This document shows, in pieces, positions 53,760 through 64,000 of a DNA stretch of 64,000 nt. The translations under genes and the position numbers were made by a program. Origin of the DNA: Dechloromonas aromatica (nom. nud.) (GTDB lineage: Bacteria > Pseudomonadota > Gammaproteobacteria > Burkholderiales > Rhodocyclaceae). The notes below the pieces were generated by a model, which was not told the DNA's origin, made no database searches, and saw only the letters and a list, made by a program, of their open reading frames with translations. The first letter of the stretch is position 1. Every line of letters starts with the position of its first letter. Location of the stretch: assembly GCA_017848965.1 (NCBI GenBank), contig JAFIHA010000048.1:1-64000 (forward strand). The letters are read 5' to 3'.

Positions 53760-55796
53760 CTATGCGCGGTTGATCCACCAGGTCATCATGGCTAGCAGAC
53801 CGATGATCATGGTAAATGCGTAGTGATAAACGTAGCCGGTCTGGAACAGCCGGGTGATGGTCGAAACCCAGCCGACCACCTTGGCCGAACCATTGACGAT
53901 CAGGCCGTCGATGATGCCAACGTCGCCACCGCGCCAGAGCACCTTGCCGAGCAGGCGCGAGCCACCGGCGAAGACGGTCTCGTTGATCTGGTCGAAGTAG
54001 TACTTGTTTTCGAGAATCGTGTTGATCGCCGAGAAACGACGCTGGATCGCCGCCGGGATGTCCGGCCGCTTCATGTAGAAGAACCAGGACAGCGCGACGC
54101 CAGCCAGCGCCAGGAAAAACGGCAGCGACGTGAAGGCATGCAGGCCCATGGCGGCAGCGCCGTGGAATTCCTCGATGAAATGCGAGAACGCCGGATGCGC
54201 CACTTCGTCGATGTGGATGACGCCCTTGAAGTAGTCGCCGCCAAGCATCGGACCGATGCCGATGTAACCGATGACCACCGACGGTATCGCCAGCAGCACC
54301 AGCGGCAGGGTCACCACCCACGGCGTTTCGTGCGGCTTCTGGCCCGGTGCCAGACCATGGTGGTGATCGTGGGCGACTTCTTCGTCGTCGTGATCGCCAT
54401 GGTGTTCGTGATGATGGGCGTCGTCAGCCTTGCCGAAGCGCTCTTCGCCGTGGAAGACCAGGAAATACATGCGGAACGAGTAGAAGGCGGTGACGAAGAC
54501 ACCGGCCAGCACGGCAAAGTAGGCGAAACCGGCGCCCGGGATGTGCGAGAGCTTGACCGCTTCGATGATCGAATCCTTGGAATAGAACCCGGCCAGGAAC
54601 GGCGTGCCGATCAGTGCCAGCGAGCCGATCAGCGAGGTGATCCAGGTGATCGGCATGTACTTCCTCAGACCGCCCATGTTGCGGATGTCCTGGTCGTGGT
54701 GCATGCCGATGATCACCGAGCCGGCGGCGAGGAACAGCAGCGCCTTGAAGAAGGCGTGCGTCATCAGGTGGAAGATCGCCACCGAGTACGCCGAAGCCCC
54801 CAGCGCCACCGTCATGTAGCCGAGCTGCGACAGCGTCGAGTAGGCGACGACGCGCTTGATGTCGTTCTGGATGATGCCGAGGAAGCCCATGAACAGCGCG
54901 GTGATGGCGCCGATGGTGATGACGAAGGACAGTGCCGTCGTGGACAACTCGAACAGCGGCGACATCCGCGACACCATGAAGATGCCGGCGGTGACCATGG
55001 TCGCGGCGTGGATCAGCGCCGAAATCGGCGTCGGGCCTTCCATCGAATCCGGCAGCCAGACGTGCAGCGGCACTTGCGCCGACTTGCCCATGGCGCCGAT
55101 GAACAGGCAGATGCAGGTGACGGTCATCAGCGACCACTGCTGATCGCCCCAGATGTTGATCTTGGCGTCGGCAAGCGACGGCGCCGCCTTGAACACTTCG
55201 GCGTAGTCGAGGGTGCCGAAATGCGCCAGCACCAGGCCGATGCCGAGGATGAAGCCGAAGTCGCCGACGCGGTTGACCAGGAAGGCCTTCATGTTGGCGA
55301 AGATCGCCGTCGGCCGGGTGTACCAGAAGCCGATCAGCAGGTAGGAGACGAGACCGACCGCTTCCCAACCGAAGAAGAGTTGGGTGAAGTTGTTGGCCAT
55401 CACCAGCATCAGCATCGAGAAGGTGAACAGCGAGATGTAGCTGAAGAAGCGGTTGTAGCCCGGATCATCGTGCATGTAGCCGATGGTGTAGATGTGCACC
55501 ATCAGCGAGACGAAGGTGACGACCAGCATCATCGTCACGGTCAGCGTGTCGATCAGGAAGCCGACCTCGAACTTGTAGTCGCCGCTGGTCAGCCAGGTGT
55601 AGACCGGGCCGTTGAAGGTGTTGCCGGCCATCACGTCCTGGAAAATGAACAGCGAGGCGACGAAGGCGATGGCGACACCGGCGATGGTCGCCGTGTGGGC
55701 GACCCAGCGCGGGATGACGCGGCAGAAAAGGCCGGCGATCATGGCACCGATCAGGGGCGCCATCGGCACGAGCAGGTAGAGTTTTTGCATTTCCAT
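53760..55796 (-). CDS. nuoL: NADH-quinone oxidoreductase subunit L
   Basis: The 678-residue largest antiporter-like subunit, with the long lateral C-terminal helix. Landmarks are FGWEAVGLVSYLLIGFW, QVPLHVWLPDSMEGPTPISA and KRVVAYSTLSQLGYMTVALG. A histidine-rich loop (HHHEHHGDHDDEEVAHDHHH, about residues 470-490) interrupts the region before the last helices; similar loops occur in betaproteobacterial NuoL and may bind metal, but this is not needed for pumping. It starts 3 bp after the nuoK stop. Confidence 0.97.
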   Translation of the reverse strand: MEMQKLYLLVPMAPLIGAMIAGLFCRVIPRWVAHTATIAGVAIAFVASLFIFQDVMAGNTFNGPVYTWLTSGDYKFEVGFLIDTLTVTMMLVVTFVSLMVHIYTIGYMHDDPGYNRFFSYISLFTFSMLMLVMANNFTQLFFGWEAVGLVSYLLIGFWYTRPTAIFANMKAFLVNRVGDFGFILGIGLVLAHFGTLDYAEVFKAAPSLADAKINIWGDQQWSLMTVTCICLFIGAMGKSAQVPLHVWLPDSMEGPTPISALIHAATMVTAGIFMVSRMSPLFELSTTALSFVITIGAITALFMGFLGIIQNDIKRVVAYSTLSQLGYMTVALGASAYSVAIFHLMTHAFFKALLFLAAGSVIIGMHHDQDIRNMGGLRKYMPITWITSLIGSLALIGTPFLAGFYSKDSIIEAVKLSHIPGAGFAYFAVLAGVFVTAFYSFRMYFLVFHGEERFGKADDAHHHEHHGDHDDEEVAHDHHHGLAPGQKPHETPWVVTLPLVLLAIPSVVIGYIGIGPMLGGDYFKGVIHIDEVAHPAFSHFIEEFHGAAAMGLHAFTSLPFFLALAGVALSWFFYMKRPDIPAAIQRRFSAINTILENKYYFDQINETVFAGGSRLLGKVLWRGGDVGIIDGLIVNGSAKVVGWVSTITRLFQTGYVYHYAFTMIIGLLAMMTWWINRA

Positions 55797-55798
55797 GG

Positions 55799-56110
55799 TT
55801 AACCCTTCAGGCTGCCCAGGTCATCCACGTGGATGCTCTTGAGGTTGCGGAACAGCACGATCAGGATCGCCAGGCCGATGGCGGCCTCGGCGGCGGCGAC
55901 GGTCAGGATGAAGAAGACGAAGATCTGCCCGGAGAGATCGCCCAGATAGTGCGAGAAGGCGACGAAGTTCATATTGACCGCGAGCAGCATCAGTTCGATC
56001 GCCATCAGCAGGACGATCAGGTTCTTCCGGTTGAGGAAGATGCCGACCACGCTGATCGCGAACAGGATCGCGCCAAGGATCAGGAAATGGGAAAGTGAAA
56101 GCGTCAGCAT
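55799..56110 (-). CDS. nuoK: NADH-quinone oxidoreductase subunit K
   Basis: A 103-residue, three-helix membrane subunit. The two conserved membrane glutamates are in [13 protein letters not shown] and [13 protein letters not shown]. It corresponds to mitochondrial ND4L. It lies between nuoJ and nuoL with minimal spacing. Confidence 0.97.
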   Translation of the reverse strand: MLTLSLSHFLILGAILFAISVVGIFLNRKNLIVLLMAIELMLLAVNMNFVAFSHYLGDLSGQIFVFFILTVAAAEAAIGLAILIVLFRNLKSIHVDDLGSLKG

Positions 56111-56122
56111 GTTGGCCCCGGG

Positions 56123-56719
56123 TCAGTCTTTTTCAACAGGCATCTGGATCACGCGCATGCGGTCCTTGGCCTTGACGAAGACCTGCGTGTTCGGATTGGA
56201 AATCTTCGATTTCTTCGGCCCGCGGTAGGTCAGCACGATGGCGGCGATCATGCCGACGAGCAGGATGATCGAGGCGAGTTCGAAGGGGAACACGTAATCG
56301 GTGAACATCAGCGTACCGATTTCCTTGGTGTTCGACACGCCAGCCGGAACGACAGCTTCGGCGGCCGGCACCTGGAAGTACTTGCTACCGAGTACCAGTC
56401 CCATCTCGAGAACCATCAGCAGGCCGAGTACGGCGCCGAGCGGCAGGTATTGCCAGAAGCCCTCGCGGATACGGTCGAGGTTGATGTCGAGCATCATGAC
56501 GACGAACAGGAAGAGCACCATGACCGCGCCGACATAGACGAGGATGATGGCGATCGCCAGGAACTCCGCCTGCAGCAGCGCCCAGATGCCACCGCAGGTG
56601 AAAAAGGCAAGCATCAGGTGCAGCGCGGCATACACCGGGTTGCGCGCGGTGATCACGCGCAGCGCGGCGAACACCAGGATCGCGGAGAGGAAGAAGAAAA
56701 CGGCAGTCGGGAAATCCAT
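56123..56719 (-). CDS. nuoJ: NADH-quinone oxidoreductase subunit J
   Basis: A 198-residue membrane subunit with five helices, the counterpart of ND6. Landmarks are NPVYAALHLMLAFFTCGGIWALL and ILVYVGAVMVLFLFVVMML, which form the pi-bulge helix region. The start is the ATG at 56719; a GTG three codons earlier is also in frame. The charged C-terminal tail is cytoplasmic. Confidence 0.96.
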   Translation of the reverse strand: MDFPTAVFFFLSAILVFAALRVITARNPVYAALHLMLAFFTCGGIWALLQAEFLAIAIILVYVGAVMVLFLFVVMMLDINLDRIREGFWQYLPLGAVLGLLMVLEMGLVLGSKYFQVPAAEAVVPAGVSNTKEIGTLMFTDYVFPFELASIILLVGMIAAIVLTYRGPKKSKISNPNTQVFVKAKDRMRVIQMPVEKD

Positions 56720-56731
56720 CGCGGGCACCTG

Positions 56732-57220
56732 TCAGCGGTAGGGCGCATCAAGCGCGCGGTCTTCGGCAATCTGCGCTTCATAGCGCTCACCGTTGGCCAG
56801 CAGCATCTGCTTGGTGTAGTAGAGGTCGCCGCGCTTTTCGCCGTGGTACTCGAAAATGCGCGTTTCGACGATCGCGTCGACCGGGCAGGCTTCCTCACAG
56901 AAACCGCAGAAGATGCACTTGGTCAGATCGATGTCGTAGCGGGTGGTGCGACGCGAACCGTCGTCGCGCGGCTCAGCCTCGATGGTGATCGCCATCGCCG
57001 GACAGATCGCCTCGCACAGCTTGCAGGCGATGCAGCGTTCCTCGCCGTTCTCGTAGCGGCGCAGCGCGTGCAGGCCGCGGAAACGGCCGCTTTGCGGCGT
57101 CTTTTCTTCTGGATACTGGACGGTGATCTTACGGGCAAAGAAATACTTGCCCGTCACCGACATGCCTTTCAACAGCTCCTTGAGGAAGAGGCTGTTGAAG
57201 ACTTCCATCATCGAACCCAT
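56732..57220 (-). CDS. nuoI: NADH-quinone oxidoreductase subunit I
   Basis: A 162-residue peripheral subunit with two 4Fe-4S clusters, N6a and N6b. The ligands are [12 protein letters not shown] (with a preceding basic stretch) and [12 protein letters not shown]. The N-terminal amphipathic helix [19 protein letters not shown] attaches it to the membrane arm. The start at 57220 is 12 bp after nuoH; an upstream extension would run into nuoH. Confidence 0.97.
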   Translation of the reverse strand: MGSMMEVFNSLFLKELLKGMSVTGKYFFARKITVQYPEEKTPQSGRFRGLHALRRYENGEERCIACKLCEAICPAMAITIEAEPRDDGSRRTTRYDIDLTKCIFCGFCEEACPVDAIVETRIFEYHGEKRGDLYYTKQMLLANGERYEAQIAEDRALDAPYR

Positions 57221-57231
57221 TCTTATTCTCC

Positions 57232-58278
57232 TCAGTTCCAGATGTTCAGCGGGGACAGCATCCACGCCCCGACGACGACCAGCCAGATCAGGCACAGCGG
57301 CAGGAAGACTTTCCAGCCCAGGCGCATCAAGAGGTCATAGCGATAACGGGGGAAGGTGGCGCGGAACCACAGGAAAAGGACGAGCACGAAGAACATCTTG
57401 GCGAACAGCCAGAGGATGCCGTCGGGCAGGAAGCCGACCGGCGACAGCCAGCCGCCGAGGAACAGCAGCGAGGTCAGCGCGGAGACCAGGATCATGTTCG
57501 CGTATTCGGCCAGGAAGAACAGCGCGAAGGCCATGCCGGAGTATTCGACGTGGAAACCGACGATTTCCGATTCGCCTTCGGCGAGGTCGAAGGGCGCGCG
57601 GTTCAGTTCGGCGGTGCCGGCAATCAGGTAGACCACGAACATCGGCAGCAGCGGCAGCCAGTTCCACGACAGGAAACCGAGGCCGAAATCGGCGAAGCGC
57701 CCGCTCGCCTGACCATTGACGATCTCACCGAGATTGAGGCTGTTGGAAACCATCAGCACGGTGATCAGCGAGAAGCCCATGGCGATTTCGTAGGACACCA
57801 TCTGGGCGGCGGAGCGGATACCGCCGAGGAAGGCATACTTGGAGTTCGACGCCCAACCGGAGAGGATGATCCCGTACACGCCGATCGAGCTGATCGCCAT
57901 GATGTAGAGCAGGCTGGCGTCGATGTCGGCCAGGACCAGGCCGTCGCCGAACGGCACCACGGCCCAGACCGCCAACGCCGGCGCCATCGCCAGCATCGGC
58001 GCGACGATGAAGACGCCCTTGCTCGAACTGCTGGGAACGATGACTTCCTTGAGCAGGAGCTTGAGGCCGTCGGCGATCGGCTGGATCAGGCCGTAGGGGC
58101 CGACCCGGTTGGGACCGATACGGACCTGCATGTAGCCAATCACCTTGCGCTCGACCCAGGTCAGGTAGGCAACGCCCAGCAGCAGCGGAGCAACGATCAG
58201 AACGATCTTGATCAGGGTCCACACGGCCGGCCAGACGCCGCCGAAGATCCCCTGTCCGAAATTCATCAGTGCGTCCAT
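57232..58278 (-). CDS. nuoH: NADH-quinone oxidoreductase subunit H
   Basis: A 348-residue, eight-helix membrane subunit that lines the quinone chamber. Family segments are [56 protein letters not shown] (the acidic E-channel entry) and [17 protein letters not shown]. Its ATG directly follows the nuoG stop. Confidence 0.98.
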   Translation of the reverse strand: MDALMNFGQGIFGGVWPAVWTLIKIVLIVAPLLLGVAYLTWVERKVIGYMQVRIGPNRVGPYGLIQPIADGLKLLLKEVIVPSSSSKGVFIVAPMLAMAPALAVWAVVPFGDGLVLADIDASLLYIMAISSIGVYGIILSGWASNSKYAFLGGIRSAAQMVSYEIAMGFSLITVLMVSNSLNLGEIVNGQASGRFADFGLGFLSWNWLPLLPMFVVYLIAGTAELNRAPFDLAEGESEIVGFHVEYSGMAFALFFLAEYANMILVSALTSLLFLGGWLSPVGFLPDGILWLFAKMFFVLVLFLWFRATFPRYRYDLLMRLGWKVFLPLCLIWLVVVGAWMLSPLNIWN

Positions 58279-60612
58279 TTATGCACGCTCCACGGAAATC
58301 GTGCCGAACATCTCGCCCAGCATTGCGGTCGTCGGATGGGCCGCGGCAACGCGGACACAGTTTGCCGGTACCTTGTCGTCGGCCTGGGCAACCAGGGTGG
58401 CAACCCCGTCGCCCTGCCGGACACGAACCATCGCGCCGGAATCAATCCCCAGCGCTGCCAGGGTTGCGGCGGCGGCGCGCAGGATCGGCGCCTTGCCGTC
58501 GGCCGTTTGTTGCAGGGCCGGCGCGCGGCGTGCCATGGCATCGGCAAAGTGGATCGGCACATCGGCGATGCGCTGCAACCCGCCACTGGCGACGGCCGGC
58601 AAAGCCACGGCGACACCGTTCAGCCCGTTGTCGAGGCCGGCGGCGAACTCCTTGTCACCACCCAACGCTTCGTCACGCACCGCTTCGCTGCTCATGTAGT
58701 CGAAACCGTCGAGCGCCAGCACGTTGCCGAGAACACGCAGCACCTTCCAGGCCGGACGCGCAGCGCCAAGCGGCTTGACGACGCCGTTGAAGGACTGGAT
58801 GCGCCCTTCGATATTGACGAAGGTGCCGGAGGTTTCGGTGTAAGGGGCGAGTGGCAGCATCACGTCGGCGTAATCGAGCGCCGGGTCATGCTTGAACGCC
58901 GACATGACGACGACCATTTGCGCCTGGCGCAGCGCGGCCAGGGCCTGCTGCGGGTTGGCGCAGTCGAATTCCGGTTCAACGCCGAACAGGACATAGCCCT
59001 GACGCGGCTGCTCGAACATCTGACGGGCATTGGCAGCGGTCGGCAGGGCGCCAGCGAGGTGGGCACCGACGGTATTCGCGGACTCGCCAAGGAAGCCGAC
59101 GCTGGCGCCGGTGATTTCACCGAGCAGGCAGGTCAGCGCGTGGATCTGGGTGGCGTCGGCCGATTGCGTGGCGACGTTGCCGAGGAAGAGCGCGCGCTTC
59201 TCACCGTCGACCAGACTTTGCGCGATCTTGCGGCTTTCGTCGCAGACCGCGACATTTTCAAGACCGGCTGGCGTCGCCATTCCCTTGGCTTCAGCCGCAG
59301 CACGCACCACCGCCGCCAGCGCGAAGAGCAGTTGCGAAGGCGCAACGGTCAGCCGGCCGTGCAGGTTGATCAGCTGATCGTCCGCCGTCACCGAGACGAG
59401 GCTGACCTTGGTGTATTTCTTGGCGGCCTGACGCAGGCGTTGGGCGATCAGCGGGTGATCCTTACGCAGGAAGGAACCGATGACCAGCGCCGCGTCGAGA
59501 TCCTTGATTTCGGCCAGACGCATGCCCAACCAGGGCGCACCGGCGCGCTTGCCATCGCTGGCGAAGTCGGACTGGCGGGTGCGGAAATCGACATTGCCGC
59601 TGCCCAGGCCTTTCATCAGCTTGCCCAGCAGGTAGAGTTCCTCGACCGTGGCGTTCTGGGTCGCCAATGCGGCGACAGCGTCGCCGCCGTGGTCGCGGAC
59701 GATGTCCTTGAGACCGTGGGCGACGTAGTCAAGTGCGACGTTCCAGTCACATTCGACCCACTCGCCACCCTGCTTGACCATCGGCTTGGTCAAGCGCTGA
59801 TCGGAATTGAGTGCCTGGTAGGAGAAACGCTCCTTGTCGGAAATCCAGCACTCGTTGACCGCCTCGTTCTCGCGCGGCAAGACGCGCATCACGCTGTCGT
59901 GCTTGACCTGGACGACCAGATTGGCACCGACCGAGTCATGCGGGCTGACCGACTTGCGCCGCTGCAGTTCCCAGGAACGTGCGGTGTAGCGGAAAGGCTT
60001 CGAGGTCAGGGCACCGACCGGGCACAGATCGATCATGTTGCCCGAGAGCTCGGAATCGACCGAGCGGCCGACGAAGGTCTGGATCTCGGAGTGCATGTTG
60101 CGGTTGGCCATGCCGAGTTCCATGATGCCGGCGATTTCCTGGCCGAAGCGGACGCAGCGCGTGCAGTGGATGCAGCGGCTCATCTCTTCCATCGAGATCA
60201 GCGGCCCGACGTTCTTGTGGAAAACGACGTGCTTCTCTTCAGTGTAGCGGCTCTGCATCGGGCCGTAGCCGACCGACATGTCCTGCAGCTGGCATTCGCC
60301 ACCCTGGTCGCAGATCGGGCAATCGAGCGGGTGGTTGATGAGCAGGAATTCCATCACCCCCTTCTGCGCCTTGACCGCGAGATCGGAGTGGGTGAATACC
60401 CGCATGCCGTTGGTCACCGGCGTTGCACACGCGGGCAACGGCTTCGGCGCCTTCTCCACCTGCACCAGACACATGCGGCAGTTGGCGGCAATCGAGAGTT
60501 TCTTGTGATAGCAGAAATGCGGGATGTACACGCCCAACTGCTGCGCGGCGTCCATCACCGTGCTGCCGTCGGGCACTTGCGCTTTCTTGCCGTCGATTTC
60601 GATTTCTAGCAT
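58279..60612 (-). CDS. nuoG: NADH-quinone oxidoreductase subunit G
   Basis: The 777-residue largest peripheral subunit, related to molybdopterin enzymes but without the cofactor. N-terminal iron-sulfur ligands are visible: the 2Fe-2S set (FCYHKKLSIAANCRMCLV), the DCPICDQGGECQLQD set, and the RCIHCTRCVRFG set. The length matches the betaproteobacterial form, which is shorter than E. coli NuoG. It is adjacent to nuoF (36 bp gap). Confidence 0.96.
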   Translation of the reverse strand: MLEIEIDGKKAQVPDGSTVMDAAQQLGVYIPHFCYHKKLSIAANCRMCLVQVEKAPKPLPACATPVTNGMRVFTHSDLAVKAQKGVMEFLLINHPLDCPICDQGGECQLQDMSVGYGPMQSRYTEEKHVVFHKNVGPLISMEEMSRCIHCTRCVRFGQEIAGIMELGMANRNMHSEIQTFVGRSVDSELSGNMIDLCPVGALTSKPFRYTARSWELQRRKSVSPHDSVGANLVVQVKHDSVMRVLPRENEAVNECWISDKERFSYQALNSDQRLTKPMVKQGGEWVECDWNVALDYVAHGLKDIVRDHGGDAVAALATQNATVEELYLLGKLMKGLGSGNVDFRTRQSDFASDGKRAGAPWLGMRLAEIKDLDAALVIGSFLRKDHPLIAQRLRQAAKKYTKVSLVSVTADDQLINLHGRLTVAPSQLLFALAAVVRAAAEAKGMATPAGLENVAVCDESRKIAQSLVDGEKRALFLGNVATQSADATQIHALTCLLGEITGASVGFLGESANTVGAHLAGALPTAANARQMFEQPRQGYVLFGVEPEFDCANPQQALAALRQAQMVVVMSAFKHDPALDYADVMLPLAPYTETSGTFVNIEGRIQSFNGVVKPLGAARPAWKVLRVLGNVLALDGFDYMSSEAVRDEALGGDKEFAAGLDNGLNGVAVALPAVASGGLQRIADVPIHFADAMARRAPALQQTADGKAPILRAAAATLAALGIDSGAMVRVRQGDGVATLVAQADDKVPANCVRVAAAHPTTAMLGEMFGTISVERA

Positions 60613-60648
60613 GTCGCTACCTTGTAGCCAGTTTTCTTGAACGACCCG

Positions 60649-61977
60649 TCAGGCCGGGATCTTGTGGAAACCGCTGCCGGCCCATTGAACATCCTTGGGT
60701 ACCAGACAGGTCTTGTGTTCGATGTGGTATTCGAATTCGCTGCGGAAGTGCTTGATGAAGCTCTGCACCGGGAAAGCCGCCGCGTCGCCGTGCGCGCAGA
60801 TGGTGCGACCAGCAATGTTGCCGAGCACGCTGTTGAGCAGATCCAGATCCTCCGGCTTGCCCAGCCCGTTCTCGATCCGATGCACCACCTTGTACATCCA
60901 GGCAGTGCCTTCGCGGCAGGGCGTGCATTGGCCGCAGGACTCTTCGTGATAGAAGAAAGAGAGGCGCTCAAGTGCCTTGACCATGCACACCGTCTCGTCC
61001 ATGACGATGACCGCGCCGGAGCCGAGCATCGAGCCGCCCTTGCTGATCGAGTCGTAATCCATGGTGCAGTCCATGATCACCTCGGCCGGCATGATCGGCG
61101 CCGACGAACCGCCGGGGATGACCGCCTTCAGTTTGCGCCCGCCGCGCATGCCGCCGCACATCTCGAGCAGCGTCGCGAACGGCGTGCCGAGCGGAATTTC
61201 GTAATTACCCGGGCGATTGACGTGGCCGGACACCGAAAACAGCTTGGTACCGCCGTTGTTCGGCTTGCCCAGGTTGAGGAACTCCTCGCCGCCCATGTTC
61301 AGGATGAAGGGGATGGAAGCGAAGGTTTCGGTGTTGTTGATCGTCGTCGGCTTGCCGTAGAGACCGAAAGAGGCCGGGAACGGCGGCTTGAAGCGCGGCT
61401 GGCCCTTCTTGCCTTCGATCGATTCGAGCAGCGCGGTTTCCTCGCCGCAGATGTAGGCGCCATAACCGTGATGGGCAAACAACTCGAAGCTGAAATTGGA
61501 ACCGAGAATGTTCTGGCCGATGAAACCGGCGGCGCGGGCCTCGTCGAGAGCAGCCTCGAAGCGCTGGTAGATTTCCCAGATTTCGCCATGCACGTAGTTG
61601 TAACCGCGCGTCGCCCCCATCGCGAAGGCGGCGATGGCCATGCCTTCGATGACGGCATGCGGGTTGTAGCGCATGATGTCGCGGTCCTTGAACGTCCCCG
61701 GTTCGCCTTCGTCGGTGTTGCAGACGATGTACTTGTCGCCCGGGAAGGAACGCGGCATGAAGGACCACTTCAGACCGGTCGGGAAGCCGGCGCCGCCACG
61801 ACCGCGCAGTACCGACTTCTTGACTTCGCTGATCACGTCTTCCTGGGTCATCCCGCTCTGCAGGATGCGCTTCAGTTGCTCGTAACCACCGCGCGCCACG
61901 TAATCCTTCAGCGACCAGCCATCGTCGCCCTTGAGACCGGCCATCAGGACCGGGTTGATCGCCCCCATCATGGCCAT
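60649..61977 (-). CDS. nuoF: NADH-quinone oxidoreductase subunit F
   Basis: A 442-residue subunit that binds NADH and FMN and carries cluster N3. The NADH motif is [15 protein letters not shown], the FMN region is [17 protein letters not shown], and the 4Fe-4S ligands are in [13 protein letters not shown] plus a later cysteine in GRTICAHGD. The ATG at 61977 overlaps the nuoE stop by one base (TAATG). Confidence 0.98.
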   Translation of the reverse strand: MAMMGAINPVLMAGLKGDDGWSLKDYVARGGYEQLKRILQSGMTQEDVISEVKKSVLRGRGGAGFPTGLKWSFMPRSFPGDKYIVCNTDEGEPGTFKDRDIMRYNPHAVIEGMAIAAFAMGATRGYNYVHGEIWEIYQRFEAALDEARAAGFIGQNILGSNFSFELFAHHGYGAYICGEETALLESIEGKKGQPRFKPPFPASFGLYGKPTTINNTETFASIPFILNMGGEEFLNLGKPNNGGTKLFSVSGHVNRPGNYEIPLGTPFATLLEMCGGMRGGRKLKAVIPGGSSAPIMPAEVIMDCTMDYDSISKGGSMLGSGAVIVMDETVCMVKALERLSFFYHEESCGQCTPCREGTAWMYKVVHRIENGLGKPEDLDLLNSVLGNIAGRTICAHGDAAAFPVQSFIKHFRSEFEYHIEHKTCLVPKDVQWAGSGFHKIPA

Positions 61978-62450
61978 TACTTGCACTCCTCGAGCAGCTT
62001 GTCGATCTGTTCCGGGTGCATGTGGCTGCACATCGAACGGTTGTTCACGATGAACACCGGCGCGTCGCCGCAGGCCCCCATGCACTCGCCTTCCTTGAGC
62101 GTGAATTTGCCGTCGGCGGTCGTTTCGTTGTAGCCGATGCCAAGCTTCTGCTGCAGGTATTCGCCGGCGTGATAGCCGCCGGACAGGGCGCACGGCAGGT
62201 TGGTACAGACCGTGATCTTGTACTTGCCGACCGGCTTGAGGTCGTACATGTTGTAGAAGGAAGCCACCTCGTAGGCCGCGATCGGCGGCATGCCGAGGTA
62301 GTCGGCAACGGCCTCGATCGCTTCCGGCGGCAGCCAGCCCTTCTCTTCCTGGGCATGGGCCAGACAGGCCATGACCGCCGACTGTTTCTGATCGGCGGGG
62401 TACTTGGCGACCTCGCGGGCGAATTTCTGTAGGGTGTCAGCGGAAAACAT
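61977..62450 (-). CDS. nuoE: NADH-quinone oxidoreductase subunit E
   Basis: A 157-residue thioredoxin-fold subunit holding the 2Fe-2S cluster N1a. The ligands are in [12 protein letters not shown] and [11 protein letters not shown]. The family opening [22 protein letters not shown] and [17 protein letters not shown] are present. It begins at the last base of nuoD's stop region, so translation is coupled. Confidence 0.97.
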   Translation of the reverse strand: MFSADTLQKFAREVAKYPADQKQSAVMACLAHAQEEKGWLPPEAIEAVADYLGMPPIAAYEVASFYNMYDLKPVGKYKITVCTNLPCALSGGYHAGEYLQQKLGIGYNETTADGKFTLKEGECMGACGDAPVFIVNNRSMCSHMHPEQIDKLLEECK

Positions 62451-63703
62451 CAGCGGTCAATCTCGCCAAAAACGATATCCTGGGAACCGATGATCGTCAC
62501 GACGTCAGCCAGCATGTGGCCGGTTGCCATTTCGTCCATCGCCGCCAGATGGGCAAAGCCGGGCGCACGAATCTTCATGCGGTAAGGCTTGTTGGCGCCA
62601 TCGGAAATGAAATAGATGCCGAACTCGCCCTTCGGATGCTCGATCGCCGCATAGGCTTCGCCGGGCGTGACATGGATGCCTTCGGTGAACAGCTTGAAGT
62701 GGTGGATCAGTTCTTCCATGTTCGACTTCATCGCTTCGCGCTTCGGCGGCGCCACCTTGTGGTTATCGACGATCACCGGGCCGGGGTTCTTTCGCAGCCA
62801 GTCGACGCACTGCTTGATGATGCGGTTCGACTGCAGCATCTCTTCCATGCGGACGAGGTAGCGGTCGTAGCTGTCGCCGTTGACGCCGACCGGAATGTCG
62901 AAATCGACCTTGTCGTAGGCAGCGTAAGGCTGCTTTTTGCGCAAATCCCAAGCGACGCCGGAACCGCGCAGCATGGCGCCAGTGAAGCCGAGCTGCATGG
63001 CGCGCTCCGGACTGACGACACCGACGTTGACCAGACGCTGCTTCCAGATCCGGTTGTCGGTCAGCAGGGTGTGGTATTCCGAATGGTATTTCGGGAAGCG
63101 CTCGGTGAAGTCCTCGATGAAATCGAGCAGCGAGCCGCTGCGGTTGTCGTTGAGTTCCTTCGCCTTCTTGGCACTGGTCCAGGTCGACTCGCGATATTGC
63201 GGCATGCGATCCGGCAGATCGCGATAGACACCGCCCGGCCGGTAGTAGGCCGCGTGCAGACGGGCGCCGCAGACCGCCTCGTAGGCGTCCATCAGGTCTT
63301 CGCGCTCGCGGAAGGTATAGAGCGCCATGGTCATCGCGCCGACGTCGAGCGCGTGACAGCCGATCCACAACAGGTGATTGAGGAGACGGGTGATCTCGTC
63401 GAACATCGTCCGGATGTACTTGCCGCGCTCCGGTACCTCGATCTGCAACAGCTTTTCGACGCCGAGGCAGTAGGCGTGCTCGTTACACATCGTCGACACG
63501 TAGTCGAGACGATCCATGTACGGCACCGACTGCACCCAGGTGCGGGTTTCGGCCAGCTTCTCGGTTGCCCGGTGGAGCAGGCCGATGTGAGGATCGGCGC
63601 GCTGGACGACTTCGCCGTCCAGTTCCAGCACCAGACGCAATACGCCGTGCGCTGCCGGGTGTTGCGGACCGAAGTTCAGGGTGAAATTGCGGATATCAGC
63701 CAT
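62450..63703 (-). CDS. nuoD: NADH-quinone oxidoreductase subunit D
   Basis: The 417-residue 49-kDa-type subunit that forms the quinone pocket with NuoB. Landmarks are [22 protein letters not shown] with the quinone-binding His, [15 protein letters not shown], and [16 protein letters not shown] near the C-terminus. The start is at 63703, overlapping the end of nuoC by 8 bp; the longer upstream frame lies within nuoC. Confidence 0.98.
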   Translation of the reverse strand: MADIRNFTLNFGPQHPAAHGVLRLVLELDGEVVQRADPHIGLLHRATEKLAETRTWVQSVPYMDRLDYVSTMCNEHAYCLGVEKLLQIEVPERGKYIRTMFDEITRLLNHLLWIGCHALDVGAMTMALYTFREREDLMDAYEAVCGARLHAAYYRPGGVYRDLPDRMPQYRESTWTSAKKAKELNDNRSGSLLDFIEDFTERFPKYHSEYHTLLTDNRIWKQRLVNVGVVSPERAMQLGFTGAMLRGSGVAWDLRKKQPYAAYDKVDFDIPVGVNGDSYDRYLVRMEEMLQSNRIIKQCVDWLRKNPGPVIVDNHKVAPPKREAMKSNMEELIHHFKLFTEGIHVTPGEAYAAIEHPKGEFGIYFISDGANKPYRMKIRAPGFAHLAAMDEMATGHMLADVVTIIGSQDIVFGEIDR

Positions 63704-64000
63704 GTGCCGGATCTCCGTAGGTGTCTTCGCGGACGATGCGCGGCGTGTTTTCACGCGGTTCGATGGTGACGGGCTGATAGACGACGCGCCCCTGATCGGG
63801 GTCGTAGCGCATCTCGACATACCCGGAAATTGGGAAGTCCTTGCGGAAGGGGTGGCCGATGAAACCGTAATCGGTCAGGATGCGACGCAGATCCTCGTGA
63901 CCGACGAAGGCGATGCCGTACAAATCGAAGGCCTCGCGCTCGAACCAGTTGGCGCTCTTCCACAGCGAAGTCACCGAATCGACCGCCGGGAAAGCATCGT
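63696..64000 (-). CDS. nuoC: NADH-quinone oxidoreductase subunit C (5' end outside window)
   Basis: The C-terminal about 100 residues of the 30-kDa-type subunit. The family signature [27 protein letters not shown] is split between [13 protein letters not shown] and [20 protein letters not shown]. The frame continues open to base 64000, so the start, with nuoB and nuoA, lies beyond the window. It overlaps nuoD by 8 bp. Confidence 0.96.
   Translation of the reverse strand, partial: DAFPAVDSVTSLWKSANWFEREAFDLYGIAFVGHEDLRRILTDYGFIGHPFRKDFPISGYVEMRYDPDQGRVVYQPVTIEPRENTPRIVREDTYGDPAHG

Noticed and set aside
57550-60609. Open frame of 1019 codons on the plus strand
   Set aside because: Antisense to nuoH and nuoG, whose families and iron-sulfur ligands are unmistakable. 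The translation has no recognisable domain.
1-64000. CRISPR arrays, insertion sequences, tRNA or rRNA genes
   Set aside because: No regularly spaced repeats, no transposase-like frames with terminal repeats and no tRNA-like cloverleaf or rRNA stretch were seen in the intergenic regions read.

Overview
The window looks like a chromosomal segment of a facultatively anaerobic betaproteobacterium, probably a Rhodocyclales relative of Dechloromonas, Azonexus or Azospira. This rests on the combination of a periplasmic thiosulfate-oxidising Sox cluster with flavocytochrome c and SQR-like genes, a 14-gene-type Nuo operon, PntAA/AB/B transhydrogenase, FNR-type boxes, many c-type cytochromes and high-GC coding sequence. 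The taxon is inferred from gene content; no database search was run.

Layout. 1-1244: 3' part of malate synthase A with a clear terminator. 1439-3930: a lower-GC accessory patch with a Septu-like pair (AAA ATPase plus HNH nuclease, the HNH gene broken by an in-frame TGA) and an orphan DUF4926-like gene. 4034-8091: an ArsR regulator, a secreted polyhydroxybutyrate depolymerase-like esterase and a heme c-containing diguanylate cyclase, with an exact FNR box between the last two. 8182-12279: lrgA-lrgB followed closely by a FixL/FixJ-type two-component pair. 12288-16039: a small hypothetical gene, an ankyrin-repeat protein, a TonB-like protein and a Cache chemoreceptor behind an FNR-type promoter. 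16046-19015: CoA-transferase, murI and corA. 19092-27680: a carbon and NADPH block with two unrelated NADP-isocitrate dehydrogenases, IDH kinase/phosphatase AceK and proton-translocating transhydrogenase PntAA-AB-B. 27754-30101: a second chemoreceptor and a TsuA-like thiosulfate permease.

30107-41658 is the sulfur oxidation region. Reading leftwards it runs soxR-C-D-Y-Z-A-X-B, a secreted rhodanese, a terminator, an SQR-type flavoprotein with a signal sequence, and DUF5368. A small cytochrome c and FccB (SoxEF-like) are divergent, followed by a convergent cytochrome c4. The divergent promoter (39202-39250) packs an FNR-type box and a putative ArsR/SoxR operator into about 50 bp. A similar 22-bp imperfect palindrome lies over the likely -10 of the SQR gene.

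41731-50690 holds housekeeping and signalling genes: dut, coaBC, radC, rpmB, rpmG, dsbB, a PAS-GGDEF-EAL protein, an RstAB-like two-component pair, two doubtful small reading frames and a Nudix hydrolase. 50752-64000 is the complex I operon on the minus strand, nuoC (cut by the window end) through nuoN, ended by a strong terminator.

Functionally, sulfide and thiosulfate oxidation (Fcc, SQR, Sox) delivers electrons to cytochrome c and quinone, Nuo handles NADH, and the IDH/AceK/Pnt/malate synthase set balances NADPH and glyoxylate-cycle flux. Redox-aware regulators (FNR sites, a cysteine-bearing ArsR, a heme sensor) tie this to oxygen and sulfur supply. No stretch longer than about 210 bases lacks a gene or a described element. 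No tRNA, rRNA, CRISPR array or insertion sequence was seen.
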